From Paenibacillus montanisoli (GTDB taxonomy: Bacteria > Bacillota > Bacilli > Paenibacillales > Paenibacillaceae): a DNA stretch of 64,000 nucleotides. The stretch is taken from contig NZ_QLUW01000003.1 in NCBI RefSeq assembly GCF_003268025.1, positions 682,001 through 746,000 on the forward strand, in the 5' to 3' direction. Of the stretch, positions 48,884 to 57,879 are shown in pieces. The notes below the pieces were generated by a model, which was not told the DNA's origin, did not search any database, and saw nothing but the letters and a program-made list of their open reading frames with translations. The stretch's first letter is position 1. Each line of letters begins with the position of its first letter. The position numbers were made by a program, and so were the translations under genes.

Positions 48884-50224
48884 TTGCATGAATTTGAAAC
48901 AGGCCGAATTCTGTTAAACCTATGCGTGGTCCTAATTCTTGTGTTGTTGAACGGATTTTTCGTGGCGGCGGAGTTCTCGATCGTCAAGGTGCGCCAATCG
49001 CGCTTGACCCAATTGTCCAATGAAGGGCATAAACGGGCCAAATACGCGCTCGCGGTCAACCGGAAGCTGGATGCGTATCTGTCGGCCACGCAACTCGGCA
49101 TAACGCTGGCCTCCCTCGGTCTCGGTTGGGTAGGGGAGCCGGCCATTTCCGATTTGATCGTGGAGCCGATCTTCTTCCACCTCGGATGGACGGATGATAC
49201 GCTCGTCCATACCGTTTCCGTCTTGATCGGTTTTCTCGTTATTACGTTTCTGCATATCGTGCTCGGCGAGCTTGCGCCTAAATCGCTGGCCATTCAGAAA
49301 TCCGAGTCGACCTCGCTTTGGCTGTCGGCGCCGCTGCTTTTCTTTTACCGGATGTTTCTGCCGGTCATTTGGCTGCTCAACGGCTCCGCGAACAAGCTGC
49401 TGAAGCTGTTCGGCGTCGAGCCGGCCGGCGAGCATGATTCGGCGCATACGGAGGAAGAAATCCGGATCTTGATGGACCAAAGCGCCAAGAGCGGCATTAT
49501 CGACAAGGATGAGCTGCGGCTGTTTGACAATATTTTCGAATTTTCCGACCGGTTGGCGCGGGAAGTAATGCTGCCGAGGACGGACATGGACTGCCTGTAC
49601 GCCAATCTATCCTTCGAAGAAAACATGAAGATCGTTTATGCCTCGAAGCATACCCGCTATCCGGTTTGCGTGGAAGATAAAGATCAGCTGATCGGCTTCG
49701 TACATATTACGGACCTGTTGACGTCCGATCCGGACGAGGAGCAGACGCTTCAGAAATTTCTCCGTCCGATTCTAAACGTGCCGGAATCGATGGAAATCAG
49801 CCACGTGCTGAAGCTGATGCAGCGAAAGCATTCGCAGCTGGCCATAGTCGTCGATGAGTATGGCGGTACGGCGGGCATGCTTACGACGGAGCTGATTTTG
49901 GAGGAGATTGTCGGCGAGATTCATGATGAATTCGACAATACGCAGCCGGACATTGTAGTCAAAGGCGACGTGACCTCTGTCGACGGCCGGATGCTCATCG
50001 AAGAAATCAACGATATGTTTCATTTGGATATTGAAGACGAGGACGTCGATACGATCGGCGGCTGGCTCTTTACGCAGCTTGAAGGCAACCCGGATAAAGG
50101 GAAAAAGGTGATGTTCGCGGATTATGCCTTCGAGGTGGCGGAGAGCGAACGGCTCCGCGTGCTGCGCGTCTTTATTTACCGGGTCAAGCAGGACACGGTA
50201 CCGGAATCTGAAGAAACAGTATAA
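48884..50224 (+). CDS. CNNM/CorC-type transporter-associated protein (hemolysin family)
   Basis: A 446-residue protein. Residues 10-200 are a DUF21/CNNM membrane domain (LNGFFVAAEFSIVKVRQSRL, ATQLGITLASLGLGWVGEPA). Then come a CBS pair (about 220-340, VMLPRTDMDCLYANL, LAIVVDEYGGTAGMLTTE) and a C-terminal CorC_HlyC domain (about 355-440). The family is implicated in Mg2+ efflux (for example MpfA), though older names call it hemolysin. Start TTG 48884 behind GGGAGCGG. Ends at a strong hairpin. Confidence 0.92.
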   Translation: MHEFETGRILLNLCVVLILVLLNGFFVAAEFSIVKVRQSRLTQLSNEGHKRAKYALAVNRKLDAYLSATQLGITLASLGLGWVGEPAISDLIVEPIFFHLGWTDDTLVHTVSVLIGFLVITFLHIVLGELAPKSLAIQKSESTSLWLSAPLLFFYRMFLPVIWLLNGSANKLLKLFGVEPAGEHDSAHTEEEIRILMDQSAKSGIIDKDELRLFDNIFEFSDRLAREVMLPRTDMDCLYANLSFEENMKIVYASKHTRYPVCVEDKDQLIGFVHITDLLTSDPDEEQTLQKFLRPILNVPESMEISHVLKLMQRKHSQLAIVVDEYGGTAGMLTTELILEEIVGEIHDEFDNTQPDIVVKGDVTSVDGRMLIEEINDMFHLDIEDEDVDTIGGWLFTQLEGNPDKGKKVMFADYAFEVAESERLRVLRVFIYRVKQDTVPESEETV

Positions 50225-50250
50225 ACGGAAGAAACAGAATAAACGGATAC

Positions 50251-50293
50251 AAGCCGATGCCTTCATCCCCGATGAAAAGCATCGGCTTTTTTC
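50251..50293 (+). terminator. Terminator of the CNNM/CorC gene
   Basis: AAGCCGATGC (50251-50260) pairs perfectly with 50279-50288, with an inner TTCATC/GATGAA stem, then TTTTT. Confidence 0.88.
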
Positions 50294-50346
50294 ATTTCAA
50301 TGCCTCTATTACCCGGGAAATCATAGGCTCGAACCGCAGCAACCTG

Positions 50347-50374
50347 GAATGTTATGAGATGGCCGTCATATAGT
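50347..50374 (+). promoter_or_regulatory. Predicted sigma-E promoter of cotJABC
   Basis: GAATGTT (50347-50353), 13-bp spacer, CATATAGT (50367-50374), close to the mother-cell sigma-E consensus. B. subtilis cotJABC is sigma-E dependent. Confidence 0.6.
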
Positions 50375-50429
50375 TAGGAGTGGAATTCGAATCTGACCGA
50401 CCTGATCCGGTTATTAGGAGGAGAAGCAG

Positions 50430-50666
50430 GTGAATGCGACGAAGCCGACAAGAGATTGGTACCCCTTCGTAGGTCCTTTTGATCCTTGCCCGCCTAAATA
50501 CGTGAAATCGTACTACGTGCCGCCGAATGAGCTCATTCCTTATCAGCCGATGAACTTGCCGCAATTTTCATTGCCTGAAGCGCTGAGGCTGGGGACGCTG
50601 TGGCCGGCATTATATGGACCATACGAAGCTAGAAGCAGTATGAGGGGGCAGCAAAGCGATGAATAA
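50430..50666 (+). CDS. cotJA: Spore coat associated protein CotJA
   Basis: A 78-residue CotJA: Pro- and Tyr-rich, with GPFDPCPPKYVKSYYVPPNE (split) and LPEALRLGTLWPALYGPYE, which is characteristic of the family. It is part of the CotJ complex assembled beneath the inner coat. Start GTG 50430, 8 nt behind AGGAGG. It overlaps cotJB by 8 nt. Confidence 0.93.
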   Translation: MNATKPTRDWYPFVGPFDPCPPKYVKSYYVPPNELIPYQPMNLPQFSLPEALRLGTLWPALYGPYEARSSMRGQQSDE

Positions 50667-50922
50667 GCAGCTGGATGAAAATTATTACCACAAGCTGCTC
50701 GAGCTGCAGCAGCTTGATTTTGCCTTAATAGAGCTGACGCTGTACCTCGATACGCATCCGAACGACCTGCAGGCGCTGCAGCAGTTCAATCAACTGGCTC
50801 AGCAGCGCCAGCAGTGCGCGATGCAGTTCGAGATGCAGTACGGTCCGCTCATGCAGTTCGGCCACAGCTACTCGAAATACCCGTGGCAGTGGATCGAATG
50901 CCCATGGCCATGGCAGGTATAA
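50659..50922 (+). CDS. cotJB: Spore coat protein CotJB
   Basis: An 87-residue CotJB with the family pattern LQQLDFALIELTLYLDTHPND, QQFNQLAQQRQ and the C-terminal YGPLMQFG...WQWIECPWPWQV. Glutamine- and tryptophan-rich. It overlaps cotJA, suggesting translational coupling, and lies 36 nt ahead of cotJC. Confidence 0.94.
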   Translation: MNKQLDENYYHKLLELQQLDFALIELTLYLDTHPNDLQALQQFNQLAQQRQQCAMQFEMQYGPLMQFGHSYSKYPWQWIECPWPWQV

Positions 50923-50958
50923 CAGCCGACGCGCTTATCGGAGAGAGGAGGATGTTCC

Positions 50959-51528
50959 ATGTGGATCTACGAGAAGAAGCTGCAGTATCCCGTTAGGGTC
51001 AGCAAATGCGATCCTAGAGTGGCCCGCTACCTGGTCGAGCAGTATGGCGGAGCAGACGGCGAGCTGTCCGCTGCACTTCGGTATTTGAATCAGCGGTACT
51101 CCATTCCGAATAAGGTCATCGGCCTGCTGACGGACATCGGCACGGAGGAATTTGCCCACCTAGAGATGATCGCGACGATGATTTACAAACTAACGAAGGA
51201 TGCAACGCCGCAGCAAATGGAAGAAGCGGGACTCGGGCCTAATTATGTCATCCATGATAATGGCTTATTCTACAATAATTCCTCCGGCGTGCCGTGGACT
51301 GCCGCTTACATTCAGGCTAAGGGCGACCCGTTGGCCGATTTGTACGAGGACATCGCGGCGGAGGAGAAGGCGCGCGCGACCTATCAGTGGATCATTGATA
51401 TGACGGACGATGTCGACTTACAAGACGGGCTCAAATTTCTGCGGGAGCGGGAGATTGTCCATGCGATGCGTTTCAAAGAAGCAGTCGAGATCATCAAAGC
51501 CGACCAGGGCACGAGAAAAATCTTTTAG
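50959..51528 (+). CDS. cotJC: Spore coat protein CotJC, manganese catalase family
   Basis: A 189-residue ferritin-like protein of the manganese catalase family. Metal-binding glutamates and histidines appear in IGTEEFAHLEMIATMI and in the DIAAEEKARATYQWI / EREIVHAMRFKEA helices. In spores it may protect the coat from peroxide. It is the last gene of cotJABC, followed by a terminator. SD GAGAGGAGG stands ahead of the ATG. Confidence 0.95.
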   Translation: MWIYEKKLQYPVRVSKCDPRVARYLVEQYGGADGELSAALRYLNQRYSIPNKVIGLLTDIGTEEFAHLEMIATMIYKLTKDATPQQMEEAGLGPNYVIHDNGLFYNNSSGVPWTAAYIQAKGDPLADLYEDIAAEEKARATYQWIIDMTDDVDLQDGLKFLREREIVHAMRFKEAVEIIKADQGTRKIF

Positions 51529-51556
51529 CTTTGGCCGTTCCATAGGCTTTTCGCAG

Positions 51557-51590
51557 AAAGCTGGCCCTTCGACGGGACCGGCTTTTTTTG
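51557..51590 (+). terminator. Terminator of cotJABC
   Basis: AAAGC...GGCCC pairs with GGG...GGCTTT around a TTCGAC loop, followed by seven T; a few internal mismatches. Confidence 0.7.
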
Positions 51591-51713
51591 CGGTTATTTG
51601 GCGAAATGCCACTAGTTTTGTCAAAACCATCATTCGACTGAAACTTTTATATTATGAGCCGCGTTTACTAGGTACAGTGGTTTGAAGTCGGGAAAGCGAG
51701 GCGGAAGACGGGG

Positions 51714-52874
51714 ATGTCATCCAATGTACCTGTTTCTATCGAATCAAAACGAATTCATGCGAATGATGCGATTTCGAAGCGCCTGAGGCGTATGCTTCGC
51801 GTCATTGCGATCAGCGGCGCTGTATTTCTGCTGCTCGGTCTCGCTGCGATCGGCTGGCTGCTGTTGACGCCATCCGGCAGCGAGTTTCGCTATTTGATGG
51901 CGGATACTCTCATCACAACGCAGCATCGTCACTGGGCGAAATATATTATCGGGCAGCGTCAACTGGATGCGCGCGTGCAGGCTTATCAGCAGCGATTTAA
52001 CGCGATGGGAGAGGAGCGGGATACGCACGAAATCCATTTAGAGCCGCAGCCTGCCGCAGTTCCCCCCGTCCAGGAAGCAAGCGCGCAGCCTGCGCCGCCC
52101 GTCGAGAAGCCGCTCGTGGAAATCGAGGCAATCTCCGGCGCCGGTTACAGCGGCTACGTCATGACTGTGAACGACCCGACCAAAATCCGCATCGGCGTTC
52201 CGGAGAACAAGGGACGCGGAGAGCGCGTGCGCAGCATGGTGGAGCGGACCGGGGCGATTGCCGGCGTCAATGGCGGCGGATTCGCCGACCCCAATTGGCA
52301 AGGCAACGGCTTTCAGCCGATCGGCATCGTCATGTCCGGAGGCAAGCTGTTCTATAGTGACTTGGGCAAATCGAAGACAACTCAAGTCGTTGGCATTGAC
52401 CGCGACGGGAAAATGGTTGCAGGCCGTTACTCGCTTGGCGAGTTGCAGCAAATGGGCGTTCAGGAAGCCGTTACGTTTCAGCCCCGCATTATCGTAAACG
52501 GCAAGGGACTCATTAAGAATGCGGCGGACGGCTGGGGCATCGCGCCGAGGACGGCCATGGGGCAGCGGGAGGACGGCGCCATCCTGTTCGTCGTCATCGA
52601 CGGCCGGCAGCCTGGTCACAGCGTAGGCGCCAATCTGTATGACGTGCAGCAAATCATGCTGGAGCGTGGAGCCGTTATTGCGGCGAATTTGGACGGCGGC
52701 TCGTCGACGGTATTGGTCAAGGACGGGCAAGTGCTGAACAAGCCGTCGACGAAGAGCAGCGAGGGCCGCTATCTGCCGACGGCGTTCCTCGTGTTCGAGC
52801 ATCCGGAGCAAGCGAACATTGCCAATGTATGGGAAGGTTTGAAGCCGGGGGATATCGATCCAGGAAAATGGTAA
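51714..52874 (+). CDS. Phosphodiester glycosidase (NAGPA) family membrane-anchored protein
   Basis: A 386-residue protein. A short basic cytoplasmic N-terminus precedes one membrane helix (residues 31-55, VIAISGAVFLLLGLAAIGWLL). A linker rich in Pro and Ala follows. The extracytoplasmic NAGPA domain starts near residue 150 and shows GAIAGVNGGGFADPNWQG, PRTAMGQREDGAILFVVIDG and AANLDGGSSTVLV. Bacterial members are annotated in exopolysaccharide metabolism and cleave or act on sugar phosphodiesters. The gene is monocistronic or shares a message with the HAD gene 49 nt downstream. Confidence 0.87.
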   Translation: MSSNVPVSIESKRIHANDAISKRLRRMLRVIAISGAVFLLLGLAAIGWLLLTPSGSEFRYLMADTLITTQHRHWAKYIIGQRQLDARVQAYQQRFNAMGEERDTHEIHLEPQPAAVPPVQEASAQPAPPVEKPLVEIEAISGAGYSGYVMTVNDPTKIRIGVPENKGRGERVRSMVERTGAIAGVNGGGFADPNWQGNGFQPIGIVMSGGKLFYSDLGKSKTTQVVGIDRDGKMVAGRYSLGELQQMGVQEAVTFQPRIIVNGKGLIKNAADGWGIAPRTAMGQREDGAILFVVIDGRQPGHSVGANLYDVQQIMLERGAVIAANLDGGSSTVLVKDGQVLNKPSTKSSEGRYLPTAFLVFEHPEQANIANVWEGLKPGDIDPGKW

Positions 52875-52923
52875 ACGAATGGTTGCGTGCCTGTCTTCTT
52901 TTCCAGTATGATAGAGGGCAATA

Positions 52924-53625
52924 ATGCGAAAAGGGGATATCAGCTTGCAGAGCAACGTTGCATTGTCGCGGCCGGAGGCCATTATTTTTGATATGGACGG
53001 CACTTTATTCGAAACGGATACGCTGCTCGTACACGTGCATGAGCGCATTTTTGAGACGCTTCGCGCGGAGGGCTTGTACATGAGTCCGACGCCGCCCGTC
53101 GAGAAGCTGCTGGGCTGTCTCGGCATGCTGCTGGAGGACATCTGGCGCAAGGTAATGCCCGATGGCACGGAAAGGGCGCAGAGACGGGCGGACGAGCTGC
53201 TGCTCCAGTATGAGCTGGAGGGCTTGGCGGCCGGAGAAGGTTCGCTTTATCCGCATGTGGCGGAGACGCTGCAGTCGCTCAAGGAGGAAGGCTTCAAGCT
53301 GTTTGTCGCCAGCAACGGCCTCGAGAAGTATGTAAAGGAAGTTGCCCGGTACAAAGGAATCGCCCCCCTGTTCGACGGCTTGTACAGCGCGGGAGAATAC
53401 GGTACCGCCTCGAAGGTTCATCTCGTCGCGCGTCTTATGGCGGATCACGGTATCAAGAAGGCATGGATGGTCGGGGACCGGTCCTCCGATGTGGAAGCGG
53501 GCAAGAGCAACGATCTAGGCGTTGTCGGGTGCGCCTATGCCGTGTATGGCCGGAAGGAAGAGCTGACGGGAGCGGATGCGCTCATTACCGACTTCCGCGA
53601 GCTGCTCCGGTTATCGCAATCTTAA
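52924..53625 (+). CDS. HAD-family hydrolase (phosphoglycolate phosphatase-like)
   Basis: A 233-residue haloacid dehalogenase-type phosphatase. Motif I is IIFDMDGTLFETD, motif II VASNGLEKYV, motif III a Lys in GTASKVHLV, motif IV MVGDRSSDVEAGKSN. A C1-type helical cap sits between motifs I and II. The substrate is not predictable. ATG 52924 follows AGAGGG; TTG 52945 behind AAAAGGGG is an alternative start. Confidence 0.88.
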   Translation: MRKGDISLQSNVALSRPEAIIFDMDGTLFETDTLLVHVHERIFETLRAEGLYMSPTPPVEKLLGCLGMLLEDIWRKVMPDGTERAQRRADELLLQYELEGLAAGEGSLYPHVAETLQSLKEEGFKLFVASNGLEKYVKEVARYKGIAPLFDGLYSAGEYGTASKVHLVARLMADHGIKKAWMVGDRSSDVEAGKSNDLGVVGCAYAVYGRKEELTGADALITDFRELLRLSQS

Positions 53626-53635
53626 ATTAGACATG

Positions 53636-53677
53636 AGAAAGGCGGCATGCGCGAAGAGGCTCGTGCCGCCTTTTGTC
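53636..53677. terminator. Bidirectional terminator between HAD and yheC/yheD-type genes
   Basis: AAAGGCGGCA (53638-53647) pairs with TGCCGCCTTT (53664-53673). The T-tail suits the rightward gene best. Confidence 0.75.
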
Positions 53678-53700
53678 TGTGCATGGAGCTGACAATCCCG

Positions 53701-54828
53701 TCAATCGATCGCGGGCGCGATTTTTTCTCTCCGTTTCTTCTGTTCGTACAGCCATAAGGCGTATTCCAGCGGCCGTATGATCGCTTGCTTGTAGGTTTCC
53801 CGTTCTCCGGCCTGGATGAAGACTTCGCGAGCAGGCTTCGGATTGACCTCAAGCAGCCAGATTTGTCCCTTACGGTCGATGGCGAGATCGAGCGCCAGCT
53901 CGCACAGCCGCCCATATGATTCTTCCAGAAACGCCGCGATCTTAACGCCGAGCTCTTCCGCCTTCAGCCGGACCTCGTCCGCCCTCTCCTCATCCTTGAT
54001 CCAGTCGGTGAGCAGCGTCTGCATTTTGATCGCTCGACCGCCGCCATGAAGATTGGAGGTGATGCTGCCGGAGGCTCCGATTCGCCCTGCGCAGCCCGTC
54101 ACTTCCCATTCCCCGATGCCGTTCTTCTGCACCAGCATCCGGTAATCGTGCACGCGTCCGTTAGGCAGCTTCAGCTGGATCCCTTGCTGCACGATGTAGC
54201 GGTTATCCTTTAGATTCCAAGAAGCAAGCCGCCCATGCACGCCTGCAATCGATGCGCGCTGCGGACGGATGATGCGCCGGTCTTGATCTCTGCCTTGAAT
54301 CAAAAAATAGCCGTCCTGCTGCTTCTCGATGCGCAGGATGCCTCTTCCGCCGGTCCCGTTGATCGGCTTCAAGTATACAAGCGGATACTTGCGGAGCATC
54401 TCCGTCAAGTCGCTTGAGTTCTCGTACATTTGGGTCATCGGAAGATGAGGGATGAAGTCGACTTCCTTCCGCATCGTCCGGTATACCGTCCATTTGTTGC
54501 GCAGCACCCGATTCAGGAATGTCAGGTGGCCGTATTTTTGCCTGAAATTTCTAAGCTGTACAAACCTATGGCTCTTCTGAATCCGGCAACGGTCATAGAT
54601 CATGTGGGGGAAGGAGCGCCACCTGCGCGACCAGCTTTTGGATTCGGTATCATAGATATGGGCATTGATGCGGTTGGTCGAGTAATTTACATCCGCCGGC
54701 GTAAACACAAATACGTCAAGACCGAGCTTCTTGCCGGACAATATCATGCGTGTATAGATCGGTTTCTCCTCAAGCATTCCGCTATCGTTCAGATAAAGAG
54801 TCAGGATGCCTAGAACCGGCTGAGACAT
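53701..54828 (-). CDS. YheC/YheD family ATP-grasp protein, copy 1 (short type)
   Basis: A 375-residue member of the YheC/D family of spore-coat-associated ATP-grasp-like proteins. After the start LGILTLYLNDSGMLEEKPIY, an ATP-grasp core shows VYLKPINGTGGRGILRIEKQ, GSITSNLHGGGRA and LALDLAIDRKGQIWLLEVNP. The last motif carries the metal-binding Glu and Asn. The start at ATG 54828 is 8 nt behind AGGAGG. It is the most downstream of five related genes on this strand. The reaction, if any, is unknown; the fold suggests carboxylate-amine ligation. Confidence 0.88.
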   Translation of the reverse strand: MSQPVLGILTLYLNDSGMLEEKPIYTRMILSGKKLGLDVFVFTPADVNYSTNRINAHIYDTESKSWSRRWRSFPHMIYDRCRIQKSHRFVQLRNFRQKYGHLTFLNRVLRNKWTVYRTMRKEVDFIPHLPMTQMYENSSDLTEMLRKYPLVYLKPINGTGGRGILRIEKQQDGYFLIQGRDQDRRIIRPQRASIAGVHGRLASWNLKDNRYIVQQGIQLKLPNGRVHDYRMLVQKNGIGEWEVTGCAGRIGASGSITSNLHGGGRAIKMQTLLTDWIKDEERADEVRLKAEELGVKIAAFLEESYGRLCELALDLAIDRKGQIWLLEVNPKPAREVFIQAGERETYKQAIIRPLEYALWLYEQKKRREKIAPAID

Positions 54829-54879
54829 AGCAAATCCTCCTAAAGGTTTTGCCGGAGGCAAAACCACATCGCTTTCCTA

Positions 54880-55332
54880 TTAGATTTCGAACCGCAGCGT
54901 CGGCTTGCCGGTCGGCCCGGTATGCAGGCTGACGGCTTTCATGCCGGCCCGGAAGCACATCGCCATGCTGGGCGCGTTATCGGAGGCGACGGAGCAGGTG
55001 AGCGACCCGAGACGCCGGCGAAGCGCCTTAAGGAGCGCGCTGCCCGCGCCTTGGCCGCGGAACTCCGGGGCGACGACGACAAAGCAGGCGCGCTCGCCGC
55101 CATCTTCCGCGAAGGCGCAAGCCATCAGCTTCCCGCTGCTCGAGATGGCAACTGCTATCGCGGCTGATGGCGCCTCGCCGGAACGGCCTTCTGCCAGCTG
55201 CGCATGAGGGAGCTCCCTCAGCGCAACCAGCGCGGCGTTCGTGATGCGGTTATCGCCGTAACGGTACAGGAAGCGGGTCACTTTCTCTTTGGCAGCCGAC
55301 CATTGGGACGGCGTCAGCAGCTTGACCTGCAC
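54880..55332 (-). CDS. GNAT family N-acetyltransferase
   Basis: A 150-residue acetyltransferase with the acetyl-CoA-binding motif A, VVVAPEFRGQGAGSALLKAL (Q/RxxGxG/A), and the following SVASDNAPSMAMCFRAGMKA segment. Start GTG 55332 behind GAGGAG. It sits inside the yheC/yheD-type array on the same strand, 16 nt downstream of copy 2 and 51 nt upstream of copy 1. It could modify a small molecule or protein handled by those proteins (inference). Confidence 0.85.
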   Translation of the reverse strand: MQVKLLTPSQWSAAKEKVTRFLYRYGDNRITNAALVALRELPHAQLAEGRSGEAPSAAIAVAISSSGKLMACAFAEDGGERACFVVVAPEFRGQGAGSALLKALRRRLGSLTCSVASDNAPSMAMCFRAGMKAVSLHTGPTGKPTLRFEI

Positions 55333-55348
55333 GGCCGATCACTCCTCG

Positions 55349-56500
55349 CTATAGCCCTTTTTGCTTCAGCAGATACTGGCTGTAGTGGAAGATCCGCTCC
55401 AGCGAGCGTCTCCGGATGTCCGGCTCGTCAAACTTCATCGGCTTCGAGTTGGCTTCGAAAAACCACACATTGCCTAGTATGTCGACGCCAAGGTCCATGG
55501 ACATTTCCGCCAAGCGGCGGCCGGAGCCGCGCTCGATCTGGCGGGCGATGATCAGTGCGGCATTGCGGGCTTTTACTAGCAGTTTACGTGCCTCGTCTTG
55601 GCCAAATACGCTGACAAGCAGCTTCTCGGGATCCTCGATGCTGCCGCCGCGCGGTACATGAGTCGTGATGCTGTACGATCCGGCGACGCGGGCGCCTATG
55701 CCGGAGATATCCCATTGTCCGCGCCGGTTCTTCTGCACGAGTGTGCGAAGGTCGAAGCTGCGCTCGTTAAAGGCGGCGAGCTGGATGCCTTGCTGGGCAA
55801 TGTAGCGTTCGCCGCTGCTTTCTTTGACGATCCGGGACCAGAGCTTCCCGATCGATCCGCAGTTGTACGTGGTGCTGCCGCGGTCGCCCTGGATCTTAAG
55901 CAAGTAAGGAAGAGCCTTCTCCGGCTGCAGCTGGATCGTCATGATCCCTTTGCCGGCTTTGCCGCTGACCGGCTTCAAGTACAAGTATTTGTGCTTCAGC
56001 ATCATTTTTCCGAGTCCGCTGACGGTGAGGAGCCGTCGCGTGGCCGGAATGTACGGCGAAGTCGTACGCGACTGCCGAAGCCACTTGAATAAACTCCACT
56101 TGTTGAAGAAGGACGGGTTAAAGATTTGAATGCGAGGATGCCGGTGGCATGCGGCGAGCTTTCGTCTAACTTCCGGCTGCAGCTCATCCTCGCGGAGCGG
56201 AATACGGTTGTAAATGAGGTCGGGACTTGGGAACTTCTGCTGCTCCCAGCTATCCGTATCCGGATTGTAAGTGAAGCCGTCAAGCAGCTTGCGGCGAAGC
56301 TTAAGCTGCTTGGCGGTTATGACATATACAAGGAAGCCGAATTCGGTGCCCATGGCGATGATGTCCGAAAAGTTACCTCTGTTGCCGCGGAACAGCTGGA
56401 GATCATCCTCGATCGTCAGGATCGCGAGCACAGGCTGTCTGCGCTGAATGGAGGCGGCCTCTAACGGTGCTGCTGTATCTTCGTGAATTACGAGCGCCAT
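55349..56500 (-). CDS. YheC/YheD family ATP-grasp protein, copy 2 (short type)
   Basis: A 383-residue paralogue with the start VLAILTIEDDLQLFRG, the DLIYNRIPLREDE segment and an ATP-grasp core (YLYLKPVSGKAGKGIMTIQL, GSYSITTHVPRGGS, MSMDLGVDILGNVWFFEANS). Its ATG overlaps the stop codon of copy 3 (TAATG), so translation is coupled. The final motif ends FFEANSKP, where Glu and Asn would bind metal. Confidence 0.88.
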   Translation of the reverse strand: MALVIHEDTAAPLEAASIQRRQPVLAILTIEDDLQLFRGNRGNFSDIIAMGTEFGFLVYVITAKQLKLRRKLLDGFTYNPDTDSWEQQKFPSPDLIYNRIPLREDELQPEVRRKLAACHRHPRIQIFNPSFFNKWSLFKWLRQSRTTSPYIPATRRLLTVSGLGKMMLKHKYLYLKPVSGKAGKGIMTIQLQPEKALPYLLKIQGDRGSTTYNCGSIGKLWSRIVKESSGERYIAQQGIQLAAFNERSFDLRTLVQKNRRGQWDISGIGARVAGSYSITTHVPRGGSIEDPEKLLVSVFGQDEARKLLVKARNAALIIARQIERGSGRRLAEMSMDLGVDILGNVWFFEANSKPMKFDEPDIRRRSLERIFHYSQYLLKQKGL

Positions 56501-57879
56501 TAATCCTCGCCTCCTTGCCCGGTGAACTTGCTCAAGTACATGCAGTGGTCCAAAATATGGCTGATGGATTCACGCCCCTGTGCGCGAAGCTGCGGATGGC
56601 TGAAGATCGAGCGGCCCGGCTTGGCGTTGGCTTCGAACATCCATACCTCGCCGTCCTTGTCGATGCCGATATCCAGTCCGAGCTCGCCCAGCGTATGCGG
56701 GAAGTTCCGTTCGATCGCTTCCGAGAGCTTCACGGAAACATCCTTTGCTTTCTGCAATACTTCGTCTGCCTCATCGCCGAACACCTGCTTGAGCGCCTGA
56801 TCCGGCGTCAGCAGCTGGCCGCCATTCTTGATGTGCGTCGTGACGCTGCCACGCCCCGCCTTCTTGGCGCCGATGCCGACCGGCACCCATTTGTTTTCGC
56901 CGTTCTTGTGCATATGGAATCGGAAGTCGATCGGACATCCGTCGATTTCGATGAGCCGCACGCCCTGCTGGCTGACATACCGGCCCAATCCGCTGCCGTG
57001 CCGCGTCTCCAGCATGCGCATGAGGCTGGAGAAGCTGGTAAAGCGGAGCAGCACGTTCGTTCCGCCTTTGCGGTATCTGGCGAAATAACCGCGCTTCGGA
57101 TGGTAAGTCAGCCGGTAAATGCCGATGCCCAGGCTGCCGGCCGTCGGTTTGAAATAGATAAACTGATGCTTCTCGAGCATTTCTTTGATTTTCTCGGCCC
57201 GCGGGTTGTTGACGGACTCCGGCAAATGCTCGAGCGCTTCGACATCTTTGTCCAGCAGCTTGTAGACGTCGGATTTATTGAAGAAGCTCCAGTTGAAGAA
57301 CGGGACGCCCTTGCGAATGAACCTTTCCCTCAGCGACATGATGCTGGCCGTCGTTTCGGCATGACGGCTGGGCAGGCGGTTATACACAACGTCCGGGAGC
57401 GGAACGACCTTCCGGTACCAGCTGCCCGAGCTGTTCAAGAAGAAGCCGTTGATCGTCCCCTGATTCCAATTGACGTCGCGCGGCGTAAAGGCGAAGAAAT
57501 AAGCTTTGCGCTCTCCCATCCGCAGCAGCTGGCGGATATACCCCGTGCGCGCGCCGAACGGCGAGTCGGAGGTGGAACGGATTCCGTCGGTCAAGACGCC
57601 GATCAGTGGCCCGAGCTGAACCTCGTTTTCATCGCCTTGAATATAGGAAATGCTGCCGGCCTTCGGAACGCGGATCGTTTGGCGTATGCCCGCGGACAAA
57701 TAGAGATGGTGGCCTTGCCGTTGAATCGGCTTGATGGCAGCCGTGACGCTTTCGTGCCCTAGCTTCAGCTGGATCGTTTTCTTGCCGGCAAGCTTCAGCG
57801 ATTTAAGGAGTGAGCCCGACAAGTAAACGATGCGCTCGCTTGATGGGGAGAAGTGTACGTGACAAGATGTCAAACTCAT
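56500..57879 (-). CDS. YheC/YheD family ATP-grasp protein, copy 3 (long, YheD-like)
   Basis: A 459-residue member of the long type. The first 95 residues form an extra beta-rich domain (ERIVYLSGSLLKSLKLAGKK). Then comes LGPLIGVLTDG, which corresponds to the start of the short proteins, and the ATP-grasp core (FIYFKPTAGSLGIGIYRLTY, GSVTTHIKNGG, LGLDIGIDKDGEVWMFEANA). Start ATG 57879 overlaps the end of copy 4 by four bases (ATGA) in a coupled operon. Confidence 0.89.
   Translation of the reverse strand: MSLTSCHVHFSPSSERIVYLSGSLLKSLKLAGKKTIQLKLGHESVTAAIKPIQRQGHHLYLSAGIRQTIRVPKAGSISYIQGDENEVQLGPLIGVLTDGIRSTSDSPFGARTGYIRQLLRMGERKAYFFAFTPRDVNWNQGTINGFFLNSSGSWYRKVVPLPDVVYNRLPSRHAETTASIMSLRERFIRKGVPFFNWSFFNKSDVYKLLDKDVEALEHLPESVNNPRAEKIKEMLEKHQFIYFKPTAGSLGIGIYRLTYHPKRGYFARYRKGGTNVLLRFTSFSSLMRMLETRHGSGLGRYVSQQGVRLIEIDGCPIDFRFHMHKNGENKWVPVGIGAKKAGRGSVTTHIKNGGQLLTPDQALKQVFGDEADEVLQKAKDVSVKLSEAIERNFPHTLGELGLDIGIDKDGEVWMFEANAKPGRSIFSHPQLRAQGRESISHILDHCMYLSKFTGQGGED

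Noticed and set aside
56467-57762. 431-codon rightward open frame opposite the ATP-grasp genes
   Set aside because: Its length is unusual, but it is antisense to copies 2 and 3 of a conserved family, spans their junction, and its translation resembles no protein. It is a by-product of codon bias.
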